64,000 bases of DNA from positions 248,001 through 312,000 of the forward strand of contig JAPDOI010000365.1 of the NCBI GenBank assembly GCA_029168955.1, read 5' to 3'. Shown in pieces: positions 21,999 through 34,264 of the stretch. Below the pieces are notes generated by a model, which was not told the origin of the DNA, searched no databases, and was given only the letters and a program-made list of their open reading frames with translations. This DNA is from Aplectana chamaeleonis (lineage: Eukaryota; Nematoda; Chromadorea; Rhabditida; Cosmocercidae). Numbering within the stretch: the stretch's first letter is position 1; every line of letters starts with the position of its first letter. The position numbers were made by a program, and so were the translations under genes.

Positions 21999-22238
21999 CT
22001 CAGGCGATTATCGGCCCCGAGTCGCCTGACAGTTCGACTCGTTTTTCCAATCTGCGAGTCGGCTCCTGTTGCTGTCCTGGCCACTGCTGTTGCTTTCCGG
22101 GCCACTGCTCTTGCTGTCCGGGCTATTCCGGTTGGCCCGAACAGCAACAGCAGTAGCCCGGAGATTGGGAGAACGAGCCGAACTGTCAGGCGGCTCCGAT
22201 TCCTATTCGGTGCGGCTCGGGGCCGAGAATCGCCTGAG
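21999..22238. mobile_element. Foldback MITE, CTCAG ends
   Basis: CTCAGGCGATTATCGGCCCC at the left meets GGGGCCGAGAATCGCCTGAG at the right. An inner inverted pair (GACAGTTCGACTCG and GAGCCGAACTGTC) and the CAGCAACAGCAG core complete a 240-bp hairpin. The flanking dinucleotide is CA on both sides. Non-coding. Confidence 0.7.
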
Positions 22239-22391
22239 CATCTCGCGCGGTCTGGCCTCTCTCAAATCCCACGTTCGGATATGGTAGATCGAATGCCTCG
22301 AATCCAGTCAAAAGAGGCCGGCCCCACGACAGCCATCTGACATCAAATGAGAAAAGAAGGTAGCCTATCAACAAATGATATTAACCTTTGA

Positions 22392-22620
22392 AGGCAGCGT
22401 TCACGATGATCATCCTCGTTGACTTTCCACAGTGAAATGATAGGCGAGAAGGATCCTTGGCTCCCAGTGTCGAAAGAACGGTAGAAAACGAGCCAGGAGC
22501 GGCAAAATAACGGCTGCAAACAAGCGTTTCGGTGCCCCAAACACGCCTGGTGCCCCAGATCCGCCCCCTCGGAATGAACAAATGAAGACTGAGATCACAG
22601 GAATGATCAAGTGAAGGAAG
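22392..22620. mobile_element. MITE fragment (AGGCA family)
   Basis: AGGCAGCGTTCACGATGATC follows TTGA at 22388-22391. Downstream words CGAAAGAACG, AAAACGAGCCAGGA and GAACAAATGAA also occur in order at 29325-29445. No right end was found. Confidence 0.6.
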
Positions 22621-23159
22621 TGCTGATAAGTGAGCTGATCGCTTCATTGCATGATAGGTATCATCCTTCTAGCGGTCAATTCCTCCACGCTCAAAAATCA
22701 ACGTAAACAAGACCGCTGGCGCTGGAGACCTTCTTCTTCTTCTTTGCAGCCACAGAGAGGGTTCTCGTCATAGGTTCAGAAACTCGGCCACTAGCGTTGG
22801 GTTCATCCACAGATCCATTGTCGTTCTTCTGAGCGGGTCCTGGATTCCTTTCGACGCCGGCCCTTTGTAGTAGAATCTTCAGGAGACCTGCGGCCAGCCA
22901 GCACCTCTCCCATGACAAAAACCCTCTCCGCGGAGGGATTGACGTCGGTTTGCACGGAGATCTTCTTTCCTCCACAGTGCCACGGCAAGAACGTACGACA
23001 TCTCGGCAGCGGCGCTGGAGACCACTTTCCATTTTTCAGGCTCGGTTTCATGAATGAGCGCAGTAGACCCCACTGGTAAACTTCGGCGCGTCAAAAACGT
23101 AGGGTTATGAGGTTGGAAGAAGTCAGAGATGGGAGGAGGAGGAAGGCACCAGTTCTCAA
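22621..23159. other. Unassigned stretch
   Basis: Contains overlapping minus-strand frames of 82-113 aa (22691-23166), Arg-rich and without a recognisable domain. It may belong to the flanking repeat, but I have no partner for it in the window. Confidence 0.35.
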
Positions 23160-25600
23160 CAGTCATCTAAAACTTTTTCATAGAATGTCGGGACGACCGT
23201 CAAGAAACATGAAAAACAGTTACGTCACAAACTCCACATGCAGAAAAAGTTCGAAAGTAACGATGACGAGGCCTCTAAACGAGGAAAAACTTCAAAAAAA
23301 AATTTGGCGCTAAAGTTAAATTCCATTTTGCAGTGTGTTTAGACCGACCTTCCTTTACAAATGAAAGTTTTTCAGCAGCCCTTTCAACATGTTCGTTGGC
23401 TAGAGAGGCCAGTGAAGCTATACAAGAACTTCCCTACATACTATAACAATCGGCGTAAAGCCATTGATGGTAGGACTTCGGCGTATTTCGGCTACCGTAA
23501 TCCAGCAGTCGCCTCAGGACCCAAAGCCCGAATTCCATCCGCCCTTCAGATTGGATGTTTCACTCACCACCTTTCGTTATATCGATTAGCCTTTCTAACC
23601 CCTCCATCACCACTGAAGCGGGAGGTTTTCGATGAAGTTCCTCGGAGAATATGAACAGCATTCTGAACTGGGCTGGAAGAGTTTTTCAGTCTCCGGAGCA
23701 TTGACCACTCGGCATGCGGGTGTTCGAGTCAGTATGATGAGCGCGGAGGACGAAAAGAAAGGCGCTGCCAGCTGGCCTGGCACTCTCTCGGCCGGCCAAA
23801 GTGCAAACTGGCTATCTCTGCGTCTCCGCGGAGAGGGTCATTTACAGCTTTTTTACTGTGGAGTACAGGGATGGGAGCTGTCCAAGTTTTGAAGGGGAGA
23901 AGCACTCAGAATTCCAAAAGAAGTGAAATATACAGCTCTCAGAAATCGAAGGATTTCGATGGAGTCTCTAGGGAAGCAATGACTGTAAGATATGTGATTT
24001 GGAAGAAACTTTCTATTTCATGATTAAATCTTCAGTGCTCCCGCCAACAAAGTTTGCACACAGGGCTGGATCTCTGGAACATTCGATTCTTAAATCAATT
24101 CGCTGAAAGACATTGTAGGCTGTACTTTTTTGATGGGGTGGGATAGGGAAACCGGTTAACAAGTTGGTTACTTACTAATTATCGAATGAATCTTTGATAT
24201 ACCCTTTCTTTCCTCGCTACTCGCAGTCGTCGATGCGGAGCGGTTGTTTTTCAAAGAATTTAACTATGAAAATGTAGAAATCGTTCTCAAAATCACACTA
24301 CTATTATAGTGTTACGGGAAACTGCAAATAACAGCGAAATGGAGGTTAGATTTCTAAACCAAAACGCGAAAACACATTGCCAGCTGTGCTTTTTTGATGG
24401 GGTGGGATAGGGGAACTGGTTAAGAAGTTGGTCACTTACTGTTTATAAATTAAACGATACCGATCGGCTAACCGTGGAGATTTCTCGTGGGTATTACTAC
24501 GTATTACCAAGAAAAGTGTACGATTCTAACAGAATGAGTTTTTCCAAGCACAAGCGCTTCGGCACTAGCAGAAACGCTCCAACCAAAAGAAACATTAGGA
24601 AAGTGGACTGGGCGAGTCTACAGAGAATTAACATTATTTCTGGAGAACCGATTTCTGTGGTTAAAATTTTTAATTCCATGGGACAAACCGCTGTGGTATT
24701 TCACATCGAAGAGCTCTAGGGTTTTCGAAGAAGGTCTTTTACTTGGTTGAAAAGGTTCATGTGTTAGTAATTGAATTTGCTACTGCCCTTTCACTAGTTT
24801 ACCTTTCTGAACAGGAGAATGAAATCGTTTGAGTGAATTGGCTAACATCATATTTTCTTTTCAATAATAAGTATTGGGTGCACGAATTTTCTAATGGAAC
24901 CGAAGAAAAAGAAGTCATTCTCAAAACCAGAGAGTACTTCTGTTGAGCATAGCAAAAACGGGCTGTTTTCACGAGTTGAAAGTTTCAGCCACGGGAATCG
25001 GTTCTTGAGAAATATTTATACTTGTTTTGTATACTCGTCCACTCCGCTTCTCTATTACTCTTTTTTTCTCTTGGAACATTTCGTTCAGCACCAGACCACA
25101 TTTTCTTCGTTGATCCCCTTTTTGATAGATTTTCTTGGCTTTTTCCTTTTTATCACATGTGTAATCAGCAGCGTTAGCAAAGAATTCAGTTGTTCACTAA
25201 CTTTGTTGAAGAATTCGCATGGTGCTATGAGAGAACGAGCGTCAGATTTGTTCCCGATCAGTCAGAAATAAAAATAATGTGGGAATTCTAAGACATTGTT
25301 CTACAGGGAATACATTTACAGGTGTAATTGTGATTACAGCTCCAGAATCCACATATACGGAGCGGTCGTGGCTGATGTTTGCCAAAATATGCATCGAAAC
25401 CTCAATCACCCGAGAGATGCCAGTCGATGGCACAATAGTAGACTCTTTTTCTTTGTGTCTCCAGAGCAAGAGGTGGAGTGGAGAGCGCAGCAAGCGCGAG
25501 ATAAAGTGGGCGCGGCATGCTTGGTTGTCAATGGTACCACAACCGAGTTTTTCATGAGGAGCTTTGCTAGTCCAATATTACTTGGAGAAGCTTTATTCAC
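23160..25600 (+). repeat. Long dispersed repeat, copy 2
   Basis: The first part (23160-23450) aligns with 50768-51005. The later part (23700-25560) aligns with 2980-5780. Together with 50340-51800 this implies one ancestral repeat of at least 2.5 kb. It lacks the PIF-like insertion present at 4117-4758 and so gives the empty site. No domain is visible in any frame. Confidence 0.7.
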
Positions 25601-25855
25601 TTCAAGTTTTTAAACTGCAGTCAACACTACGGCGCTCTTCGATTTATTTGAATACGACTTTTCGATATTTGAGAATGAAATAATCTTTTTTGAAAAGCAT
25701 TTTCTTGCTTTCCCGCGAATGCTTGATTTTCCGAAATTTGGAGCCCAGGGTTTTCGTTGCCGAATGAGTGAAATCAGGCAGTAGAAACAGAAGAATAAAT
25801 AGGCAAAGGCATGTGACTCACACCCAAGCAGTGTGATTCACAGTATAGTTGTACA

Positions 25856-26345
25856 CGAACGAAATTTTCGAAAGATTTTTTGAAATTTTTTTCGTTCGTT
25901 TTCGTTCGTTCAAAAATTCGTTGAACGAAATTTTTTCAGATTCCGTTCGTTCGAAATTCTCGTTGAACGAAATTTTTTCAATTTCCGTTAGTTCGACATT
26001 GTTTCGAACGAAAATTTTTCGATTTTCGTTCGTTCGAAATCGGATTTTTCGAAATTTTTTCGAAATTCGTTCGTTCGAAATACTTTCGAACAAATTTCGA
26101 AAATAGTTCGAAATTTTCGACAGATTTCGAAAAAATACGGAATTTCGAAAAAAATCAAAATTTTGATTAGTTCGACCTCCGAAATTTCGAAAATTTCTCG
26201 AAAGTCGTTCGTTCGAAAAATTTTCGAACGAAATTTTTTCAATTTTCGTTCGTTCGAAGTTGTTTCGAACGAAATTCTTTCATTTTTCGTTCGTTCGAAA
26301 TTTTTTCGAACGAAATTTTTTCATTTTTCGTTCGTTCGAACTATA
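25856..26345. repeat. Degenerate self-complementary low-complexity island (TTCGTTCGAAC)
   Basis: About 490 bp built almost entirely from TTCGTTCGTTCGAAATTTTTTCGAACGAAA-like words with no fixed period. The words are their own reverse complements, so every frame on both strands is open in places. Not a protein gene. Confidence 0.9.
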
Positions 26346-26429
26346 ATTCACAACTATAATTCACAGCGACGCTCCGTAGTTTAAATACTTCTAGTTGACC
26401 TTCGATTTCCTTGCAGCAACGACCAAGAT

Positions 26430-26490
26430 TGTTATACACTCCTTTATTCAGCTTACGTTTCGGCGAGTTTCGCCGTCTTCAGAGCCTGGA
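26430..26490. repeat. Penelope-like end motif (candidate)
   Basis: GCTTACGTTTCGGCGAGTTTCGCCGTCTTCAGAGCC has the form ACGTTTCGG-hairpin-CTTCAGAGCC. I recall this form from ends of Penelope-like retroelements. Related copies are at 44295-44335 and 44815-44855. The assignment is inference. Confidence 0.35.
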
Positions 26491-26870
26491 AAAACCGAAA
26501 TCATGTCTGAAATACTACCCCATCAAACCCCACTTCATTCTACAGGTTAATACTCAAACGGAAGTGAGCAAACGACATGATGCCATAGTAAATACCAACC
26601 TTTGGAGGGACCGATTGGCCCAACAGCCTCAGATGGAACAGGTGAGGGCATTGAGAGTCGCACCTGGACAGTACTTCTAGTTGATTTTGTAGAAATTTTA
26701 GAGTGCACCTTAAGAATAGAGCAGGCACTGGAAAAAATTCCCTTGGTAAATTTCTTCGCGAAAGTAGAAATCATGGGAATTCTTATTTGTGAGGATTCCA
26801 TTTATGGCTCCCCCCAAGAAAAATTTGCGAATTCGTTCATTGCATAAACTTCTGAAACGAACGATATCTA

Positions 26871-27464
26871 CTCAGGCAAACTGGGGCGTCGACAACAGGT
26901 TGATAAGTTGTCATCTCATAAACCGCTCCCTGTTGACAAGTAAAATCGCGCGTATTGTCAGCCTGAGACCTGCCCGTTGTCCAGCGACGTCCGCCTGATG
27001 TCGGGCTGTTGACAACTCGATGTGTCGCGTTTAGCGGCCTATCTAGCAGCAGTTCACATTCTGCAGGACTGTTTCCTCTAGCTTAGGAACTGCTTAACAC
27101 CGACACGCACCGCTGCCGGCACAGTGACACTTGTCGCGGCCGCCACACCGACAAGCGTCGCGGCCGGCACACTGACACGCGTCGCGGCCGGCACACTGAC
27201 ACGCGCCGCGGCTGGTCGCCCAGCCTCCACTGGGGTCACCACTCGCAAACTTGGGTTATTGAACCAGCTGTGCTCTCATCATTCGCAGCATGCCTGAAAA
27301 ATGCGTATTATACTTCCCTTGTATCTAGAGCGCTAGCTGTGCAACAGGTCGACATCGACCAGATCATGACTCGCGGCCACGGCCCCGCCGAATATCGGCG
27401 CGTTGGCCAGCGGTGACTCATAGTGGGCGGATCAACCTGTTGTCGACGCCCCAGTTTGCCTGAA
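26871..27464. mobile_element. TIR element, CTCAG ends, with minisatellite core
   Basis: CTCAGGCAAACTGGGGCGTC continues for over 30 bp and is matched inverted at the right end, with one mismatch at the tip. Left flank TA (26869-26870), right flank AA. The 594-bp interior has a GC-rich minisatellite and no ORF. Confidence 0.75.
27100..27212. repeat. Minisatellite, ~26-bp unit
   Basis: Four to five copies of a unit like GCGGCCGGCACACTGACACG, varying slightly. Confidence 0.85.
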
Positions 27465-27717
27465 AAGCTATCACGCCTAGAATTCGAGGAAATTAGGCTC
27501 GAAACCTTCAAAAAATCGCTGCGCTGACAAGTTTTGATGTGATCCAACTTCTACATGGATAACCTAGTACGCTCCAGAGCGAAATCGTACCGGAAACGCT
27601 CGCAATTGGACTGAATGAAGCTGCGAAGCGGTTCCGATCAAGAGGGAATTCGGGCTTTGGGTCCTGAAGCGATTGCCGGATTACGGTAGCCAAAATACGG
27701 CGAAGTCCTACCATCAA

Positions 27718-28190
27718 TGTGGCTTTACAATCGGCGTGGTGGTGTGTCTGACCGGTGTCCGACCGACGGATATCTGTCTCTCCTGTCGTTTGAACTTGCC
27801 GCAGTATTCAACACCATCAGTGAGAACGCCTTATTGTTTCATTAATACATGAAGAATGTCGCGGAAGGTGGGTTAAGTTTAAGAGAAGCGCGCACAGCAT
27901 TTTCATCGTGACGGGACCATGCTGGCAGTTGCATATTGTGTTCTTTAACCTTTCTTTGTTACGTATCGTGGTCGGACCACTCTACCTGTTACACATTGAG
28001 TCCTTTAATCTTTCTCTGTTTCGGATCGTGGTGGGACCATCCTACCTGTTGCATATTGAGTCCTTTAAACTTTTATCGTTATGGAACGGCGTAGGACGGT
28101 CTACCATTTGGCGAACCCAAATGAAAGCTACACATGATAACGGAGGGAGGCCGGAAGAAGCCAGTCCAGCGTTCAGCGAAACCAATATAC
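27718..28190 (+). repeat. Partial copy of the satellite-bearing TIR element
   Basis: Begins ACAATCGGCGTGGTGGTGTG and matches the ends of 34265-36172. Three ~63-bp units then follow (ATCGTGG.GGGACCA..CTACCTGTT...GAGTCCTTTAA). It ends in AGGCCGGAAGAAGCCAGTCCAGCG, the second satellite of that element. It lacks the right arm. Confidence 0.75.
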
Positions 28191-28199
28191 ATTGGACCG

Positions 28200-28350
28200 A
28201 ATTATATCATTCGAAAAACATTCGAATGATTTTTTGAATTTCGAATATTTCGAAAACGGGCTTTCGAATAGTATTCGAATTTCAATACTTCGTAAAAAGC
28301 GGTTTCGAATAATATTCGAAATTCGAATATTTCAAAAACAGACTTTCGAA
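28200..28350. repeat. Degenerate ATTCGAAT low-complexity island
   Basis: Repeated ATTCGAA/TTCGAAT words, self-complementary and without a fixed period. A similar but separate island lies at 49850-50095. Confidence 0.85.
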
Positions 28351-28779
28351 TTGTAATCATAATCTTTACGATAACGGATAAATGCATCAATTCAGTCTCA
28401 GCATTATTTCGTTTAATTACCCAAGTTTGAGGTCTTCCTCTGTCTTCACGAAGGGGGGTCGTAATGCATTGTGCTCTCGTCAATTACCTTCTAACCTTCT
28501 ACTACTATCTGGTTTTCGACAGTGCCGTGTCAGTTGTCATCGGCGACTATATTCCTGTGGTTATACTTGGATGGTTACCGTGGATCGTCTGAATTATCTG
28601 ATTCCGACGGAGTACTATTGATAAAGGTTGAAACGAGAGCCTCGGCGAGACGTAATTCATTGATCGATGCTGGCGTGAACGATGATATGATCATGTATAT
28701 TGAACGGATTCGTAATGATGGAACTCTACCGGACCACGTGAAGGCACTACTTCTCTATTTATGACACGAGAAGTCGCAG

Positions 28780-29925
28780 ATGGATCATCTTATTCAGCGT
28801 AACAGGGAGCTGGAGGCACAAGTTCGATTGCCTAGTGAGGAAAACCAAGTTTTGAAAGATCATAGTTCTCTGGCCTCTCAACGTGCTCATGTCTCTGAAT
28901 CACATGTCCCCTCTCATGTTCCATCTGTCAATACCTCTACGGACATTTCGTTGCCTAATGAGAAGGATAATAATGCTGAAAGTGAATTAGAAAGGCCTAG
29001 ATCATTGGGTTTAGTAGAAGTGCCTGAGAAAGTTGATGCATCTATCCGTTATCGCAAAGATTATGATTACGATACTGTGTGTCATGTCTTGGAGCACCTT
29101 CGCGTTGAATGTGATCCCGTTAGTGTTTACAGATTAGGTGCGCCGCTCAAAGGGAAACATGGGCTCCTGAAATCCGTTCTACCTTGTTCTCGCGTCCAGA
29201 AACTGGCTATCACTAACGTTTCTCGCCTCCGATCTTTTCCAGGAAGAGGGCTCTATCAAAAGACAACGTGTTCACGATAAAAAATGAACTAGGAATGGGT
29301 AGTGGAGGGGCACACTGTAACGATGACGTCGAAAGAACGCATGAAAACGAGCCAGGAAAAGCTCCAAAAGAGCTCGAAGTCGCCACTTCGAGCGCACTGC
29401 AAACCCCAAAAGCGCAACGCACGCCCACCGACGTGAACAAATGAATGCTCAAGATCGTAAGATGAGCGATGATTTCCAATCATTAGCCCCGTTCTGCCCT
29501 TCATTCTCAACTTCTCTCTTTACTCAGGTCAGCTCGCATACATCGGCTGCAAAAGGCGGAAGTTACAAGCCTTGGACAACTCATCCACCATGTTTCCTTA
29601 GCTCAATTTTTGAGGGACCATAACTTCGTTCCCAGAAGGTCTTGTACGATTTCAGGGACATCATTGGAATCAGCAAGGGGCCGTTTTCAAGATAGGCGGG
29701 AAAACAGGAAAACTATTTTAATTGTAAACACTGCCTTTGAGGGAGTCACTTACGCTCGACGAGAGACTTCGGAGACGGGAAGCGCTTATGGCGTCGGGTG
29801 GAAGTCGCAGTAGAGACCAGTCTGATCTCTCCGTTCGTCCTCTGGATGTTGGAGGGTCAGTTACTCTGGATACAAATGCGTCCCCCACCAGAGGCAATAC
29901 CAGGTCTGGTATGTCTTTCAACTAG
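28780..29925 (+). pseudogene. LINE ORF1, interrupted by a MITE
   Basis: The N-part is a Glu/Gln-rich coiled-coil-like segment, followed by an RRM-like basic region resembling CR1/Jockey ORF1 proteins (tyrosine-rich segment, then a Leu/Arg-rich one). The same frame extends upstream to about 28570 across a TGA at 28762-28764. After the MITE the protein resumes at 29737 with an acidic/basic helix and ends at 29925. ORF1 proteins bind LINE RNA; that is family knowledge. Confidence 0.65.
29260..29736. mobile_element. MITE (AGGCA family) inserted in LINE ORF1
   Basis: The left end carries CGTGTTCACGAT and the right end AACACTGCCT, followed by TTGA. Its interior matches 22392-22620 and 6800-6942. 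The ORF1 reading resumes directly after the right end, which defines the insertion. Confidence 0.75.
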
Positions 29926-29987
29926 GTTCTGATCTTCGGTCTTCTTCATGAGTTTGAGATGATTCTCTAACACACTCACTGACAACA

Positions 29988-30640
29988 GTGCACCATTCGG
30001 CTCCTCTTAAACTTCGAAATCATGATTCTATCACGTGCCTTTATGTCAATCTAAGATCACTTGTGAAGAACTCCTGCTTTGTTGATCGATTTATTTGTTC
30101 CCCCTATGATATTTATGCTTTCTCGGAATCCTGGCTCAAGCGACGCCATAATACTTCTGCACTGTTCAGTAACTGGATTAAGGAATATAATAATATTCAA
30201 TGTGATAGGCCCAAAGCAACTGGTGGAGGTGTAATTTTGATTTTAAGAAACTCGTTTTCGCATTCAACGGTTTTCTGTGAGTCTGTTAGGGAAGGGTACG
30301 AAATACTCGCTCTGGATATTTTTAGTAATGGGATTCCATTCCGATTTGTGGTTGTTTGTAGAACACCTTCGCGCTCCATAGCAAATTAGAATCAGCTCAT
30401 TAAGGTCATTAGTGACTTAATAACAAATGAAAATCCTACCGTAATAGTGGGCGACTTTAATTTTCCCGAGATTTGTTGGGTAACATTGGAATCTAATTCA
30501 ACCGCTTGCAACTCGTTCGTAAATATGCTGCCGAGTCACGAGATGGTTCAGTTATTTAATGAGCCTACGAGGAGCAGTTCTATCCTCGACCTGTTGATAG
30601 CCAGTACTATGATGTACTCGGGGGATCGTCCCCAACTCGA
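29988..30640 (+). pseudogene. LINE ORF2, endonuclease part
   Basis: One frame of about 215 codons with a single in-frame TAG at 30387-30389. It carries apurinic-type (EEP) endonuclease features of CR1/Jockey elements: an N-terminal NLRSL segment, a catalytic Glu in SESWL, and the GDFNFP motif near 30450. Truncated before the SDH motif and the reverse transcriptase. Confidence 0.8.
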
Positions 30641-30985
30641 CGGCCGTGGCCACGTCATTAGGGACTAAACACAACCTTGGTTGGCCGCCGACATGCATCC
30701 TCTAGCCCCGCCTCTTTGGGAGGGACTTGGTAGGGTATTCGTCCCTGCTTTGCTGGATGTGTTCAATCGACTGCGGGGGAGCGACCCCAAACCTACGGGC
30801 TCACTCAAATGCCCAGAGAACACAAGGGAGCATCCCCAAACTGACACGTGGAGCAATCACGTGGATCGCTGAAACATCGATTGCGATTCTTCATTTCTTC
30901 TTTTTATGGTTGCTCATTTATGTTTTTGTATTAAAATTGAGAATTTTTAAACTTCTTGCTTGTCCATCTTGTACTTTTATTTTAA

Positions 30986-31438
30986 AGGCAGCATACACGC
31001 TCGTAAACGTGGTTGGGATAACAATGTGAATCGAGCCGTATGGCTTACAACATAATGCCTACGCATCTTGAAGTGTCAAAAACGACCCACAATGCCGCTA
31101 CATGGGTTGTTTCGCCCTGTATTTTCACGCCCCCTGTATTTGCCATTTTCCTCCAACGCAGGGTTGCTGGGCCATCTTCGCCGTCAGTGGCGTGTGTGGT
31201 TCACTTGTTAGGCAATCTACCAACAGTACCGACGTTGAATATGACTCAGCAACCCTGCTTTTCAGGAAAAAGACAAATACAGGGGGCGTGAAAATACAGG
31301 GCGGGGCCAACTTCTAACTCATGTAGCTGAATTGTGGGTCGTTTTTGACACTCCAAAATGCGTAGGCGTTGTAATCTGGGCCATACCATTCTATTTCCGT
31401 AATTATCTCAATCACGTTTACGAGCGTGTATGCTGCCT
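30986..31438. mobile_element. Full-length palindromic MITE (AGGCAGC, TTAA target)
   Basis: AGGCAGCATACACGCTCGTA at the left is mirrored at the right. TTAA flanks both ends (30982-30985 and 31439-31442). Arm pairing continues almost to the middle (CAAAAACGACCCACAATGC, CACGCCCCCTGTATTTG and their complements), so the 453 bp form one long hairpin. Non-coding. Confidence 0.9.
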
Positions 31439-31579
31439 TTAATTCACGCAGAGCTTATCGTCTGATAGGAAATTTAGCTTATTTTTTCAATCAGCATTTT
31501 TTAGGGAAACCATTGATGGCCAAAAAACAAACAGTGGTAACCAAATTCTGCAGTATTAATCTAGAGCACAAAAGGACTG

Positions 31580-31830
31580 AGACAATTTATCAGGTAATAT
31601 TTTAATTTTTTTCCATTCATGTTGCACTGGGGCACTCGCAATGTCACCGTATTTTCGCGGTAAATCCGCGGCACACTTCTTCTCATAATTTTTTTCGTTC
31701 TCCGGTAGTTTTTCGGCAGCCACGGGGTAGTTCTACGGTGATTTCGCGTTATATTCGCAGAAGTTCCCGACCTAGCGATAGTTTTGCATCAATTTCTCGG
31801 TAAAATTCTGGTTCGCGGTAGATTCTCGGT
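31580..31830. repeat. Cryptic CGGTA-rich repetitive stretch
   Basis: Loose repeats of words like TTCTCGGTA, TTCGCGGTAAA and TCCGGTAGTTTTTC with no fixed period. Composition resembles other low-complexity islands here but is less regular. Confidence 0.4.
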
Positions 31831-32369
31831 AGCTTCCACACAATTACTTCTAGAGCAGGGCTCCATGAGGAGCCTTCAAGAGATAATGAAGAAGAAGTAG
31901 TGCTTCTAAAAAAGTGTGCTAGAGGTACTAGAGGGTTGGAGGACTTCAGAAGGAGCGTAAAAGAGGTCTCATAAAGATACCAGGTCTTTAGAAGCAGCCA
32001 AATAAAAAGCTGTTCGATCGATTTCGTGGACATAGAGTTGGTTTGGGTGGGGGGGGGCTAGCAGCGAGGCTCACGGCAACTGAAAAGCTGCCGCTGCTTA
32101 TAGTCTGTCCCAATGATACGGTTCGCCCATGCAGTCAGCCTGCATGATGAGCGGTGGGCGCAAAGACTTTTTTCGGACGTGTAAATCGATCAGATTAGAG
32201 GAATTATTAGACAGATAGAGAATAAAATCCCAGTTAGCTGTTAGCAGCCGTGGGAAGGCTCTCCCAAGAAATGCCTTCGCGACGGTCGCTTAACACCTAC
32301 ACCGACCGCGTGAGCGTGGGCGGACGGTCTCATTCGGACTAACTGTACATTCTTCATGTTGCGTTGTGC

Positions 32370-32965
32370 CTAAAAGCACTATGAATTTCGATTCTGAGTT
32401 TCCCACACGAAAAAAGGGGCTAGCCGACAAGTGTTGCAGGAACCACGAAGAAACGACGAAAAACTCATTAAAACACCTCATTTCAGTGAAAGTATTGTCT
32501 GGCTTGGACTACTTGTCCGGTAGGATCAATGAGTTCTCGGCGGTCGCGACCGCTGAATGAAGGTGAAGGACTATATTATGCAAAACAGCATTAGGTAGGA
32601 TCCAAAGATTAGAATGGAGCAACAGAGTTGTGAAGTTCTTGAAAGAATTCCTTCGTCCCCACAAGCAGTTCCACTTAAAGGCAATGTTTACGGTGATTTT
32701 CGTGCCCGAGTTTTTAACACAAAACAATGCGTTGGCCTCCAAATGTTACCAAAATTACGAAGAAACGGCGAGAAACGCACTAAAACGTCGTATTTCTGTG
32801 ACAGTATTCTCTGGCCTGGACTAGTTGTCCGATTGGATGAACATGTTCACGGTGGTTGTCACCGGTGGGAAATTGGGTCAGTCAAAAATAGAAGAATACT
32901 TTATGCACAACAGGATTAGTTAGGACCCTAAGGAAAGAACGGAGCAATAGAGAGTAGAGAATCGC
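32370..32965 (+). repeat. Diverged tandem duplication (~400-bp spacing)
   Basis: About 32440-32640 aligns with 32755-32960: GAAGAAAC.GCGA, TATTCTCTGGCCTGGACTA, TATTATGC..AACAG.ATTAG and GGAGCAA.AGAG. A TTAA + AGGCAATG MITE-type end lies at 32675-32686 between them. No ORF with a domain. Confidence 0.55.
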
Positions 32966-33054
32966 AAAGGACGCGTCCACAAAATATTTCATTGTCGCAA
33001 CAATCACTTCCTGTGCTACTTAAGAGGCGGGGTTATACTTAAGCATTCCGTGTA

Positions 33055-33370
33055 CTTGTACATTCCGTGTACGTGTGTGTATTTGTGTAGTGGTCAATAG
33101 AGGAAAGGGGAGGAAGACGATCTACCGTTAGGCTAAGCCAACAAATGCTACACAAGTTTAGTTGAGAGAGGCAGGGGAAATCAGCCCAACGTTCTATGAA
33201 GCTAGGCTAGGAAGCTGACCTATTGTTTGGCAAAGCCAACAAATGCTGCCCATGGCTAATGGAGGGAGGCCGTGGGAAGACGGTCCAGCGTTTGGCCAAG
33301 CCAAACGAATGCTAGACATGAAAAACGGATAAAGGCCGGCGAAACCCGCTTACTGTTTGGCGAAGCCAAG
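33055..33370 (-). repeat. Fragment of the GTAGCATTTGTTGGC satellite
   Basis: Units like TTTGGCGAAGCCAA...AAATGCTACAC...GGAGGCCG, in the orientation opposite to 34830-35700. Three to four diverged copies. Confidence 0.7.
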
Positions 33371-33620
33371 CCACCAGCGGCGGAGGCCGGAGTCAGAAAA
33401 ACTATTCTTCTTAGCAAATATATTTTGGATAAAAATATTTTGATCATAGGGTTCACTAGCAATATGGTTCTTCATTAACAAAATCCTTACGCCTTTGGTT
33501 AGATCTGAACGGACTCCCTCTAACAGGACGGCAAAGTCGGCCACCGAATCGGCGAAGCCAGTTCGCAAGCGGCGCTGGGCGGCGTTAGCCGCCTGGCGCA
33601 GCTGGTTATTATCATCCTTA

Positions 33621-34255
33621 CTCACACACTCGCGGGGGTCGGTGGCCGGTTGAGGGAAGTTGAACAGGTAGCGTGCTGCCGCTCGAAACGAAAAAAGGGC
33701 GGGCTAGGCCCTAAAACTCCCCCATTCATGCCGAAATCTCCGCGTGTCAACCTTCCACCGACCCTAGAATGCGACGTCACAGTTGATCCGTTCACACCGA
33801 GAGCTCTGCCTAATCACCTCCCACTGACCACTCAATGTGACGTCACACCCACGTGTTTACATCGAAAGTTTCGCCTGATCACACCGACCACCACCTACCA
33901 CTCCTGCAGTCGCGGGCGTCAGTGGCAGTATTGGCTATTCAACCTGCCACCAACTCCCGCCAGAGCGTCGATATCCCGAACAATGTCAACCATGACAAGC
34001 ACAAACACCTCACATCCAAGCGCAGCGTATACATTGTGGGCTGCCATTTCCGCGCTCTACACGAGAGAGTATCAGAGAAAAACAGTGCAGACACTGCAAC
34101 ACGTTGCCCCGAAAACTCCGCCACATATGAGACATTACCACGAAAACTTCGGCAGTTATGAGTCATGCCGAAACCTCCGCCGATCAGTCAGATCCGATCA
34201 ATTTCATTGGGAAAGAGGCGTTTCAACCGGCCACCGACCCCCGCGATTGCCTGAG
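33621..34255. mobile_element. TIR element, TA target, CTCA ends
   Basis: CTCACACACTCGCGGGGGTC at the left and, inverted, CTCAGGCAATCGCGGGGGTC at the right. TA at 33619-33620 and 34256-34257. A 226-aa open frame over it has no domain and is largely shared as DNA with 38621-39087. 635 bp, non-autonomous. Confidence 0.8.
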
Positions 34256-34264
34256 TACATACCA

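Larger units (their letters stand above)
28522..30640 (+). mobile_element. 5' part of a CR1/Jockey-like LINE
   Basis: ORF1 (about 28570-29925) and the endonuclease part of ORF2 (29988 to about 30640) lie in the usual LINE order. A MITE (29260-29736) cuts ORF1. The reverse transcriptase is missing: unrelated GC-rich DNA starts near 30620. AT-rich sequence at 30890-30985 may be the LINE 3' end after an internal deletion. Confidence 0.75.

Noticed and set aside
25818..26384. Phe/Arg/Ser/Asn-rich frames on both strands
   Set aside because: Produced by the self-complementary TTCGAACGAA island; the peptides are repeats of the same few codons.
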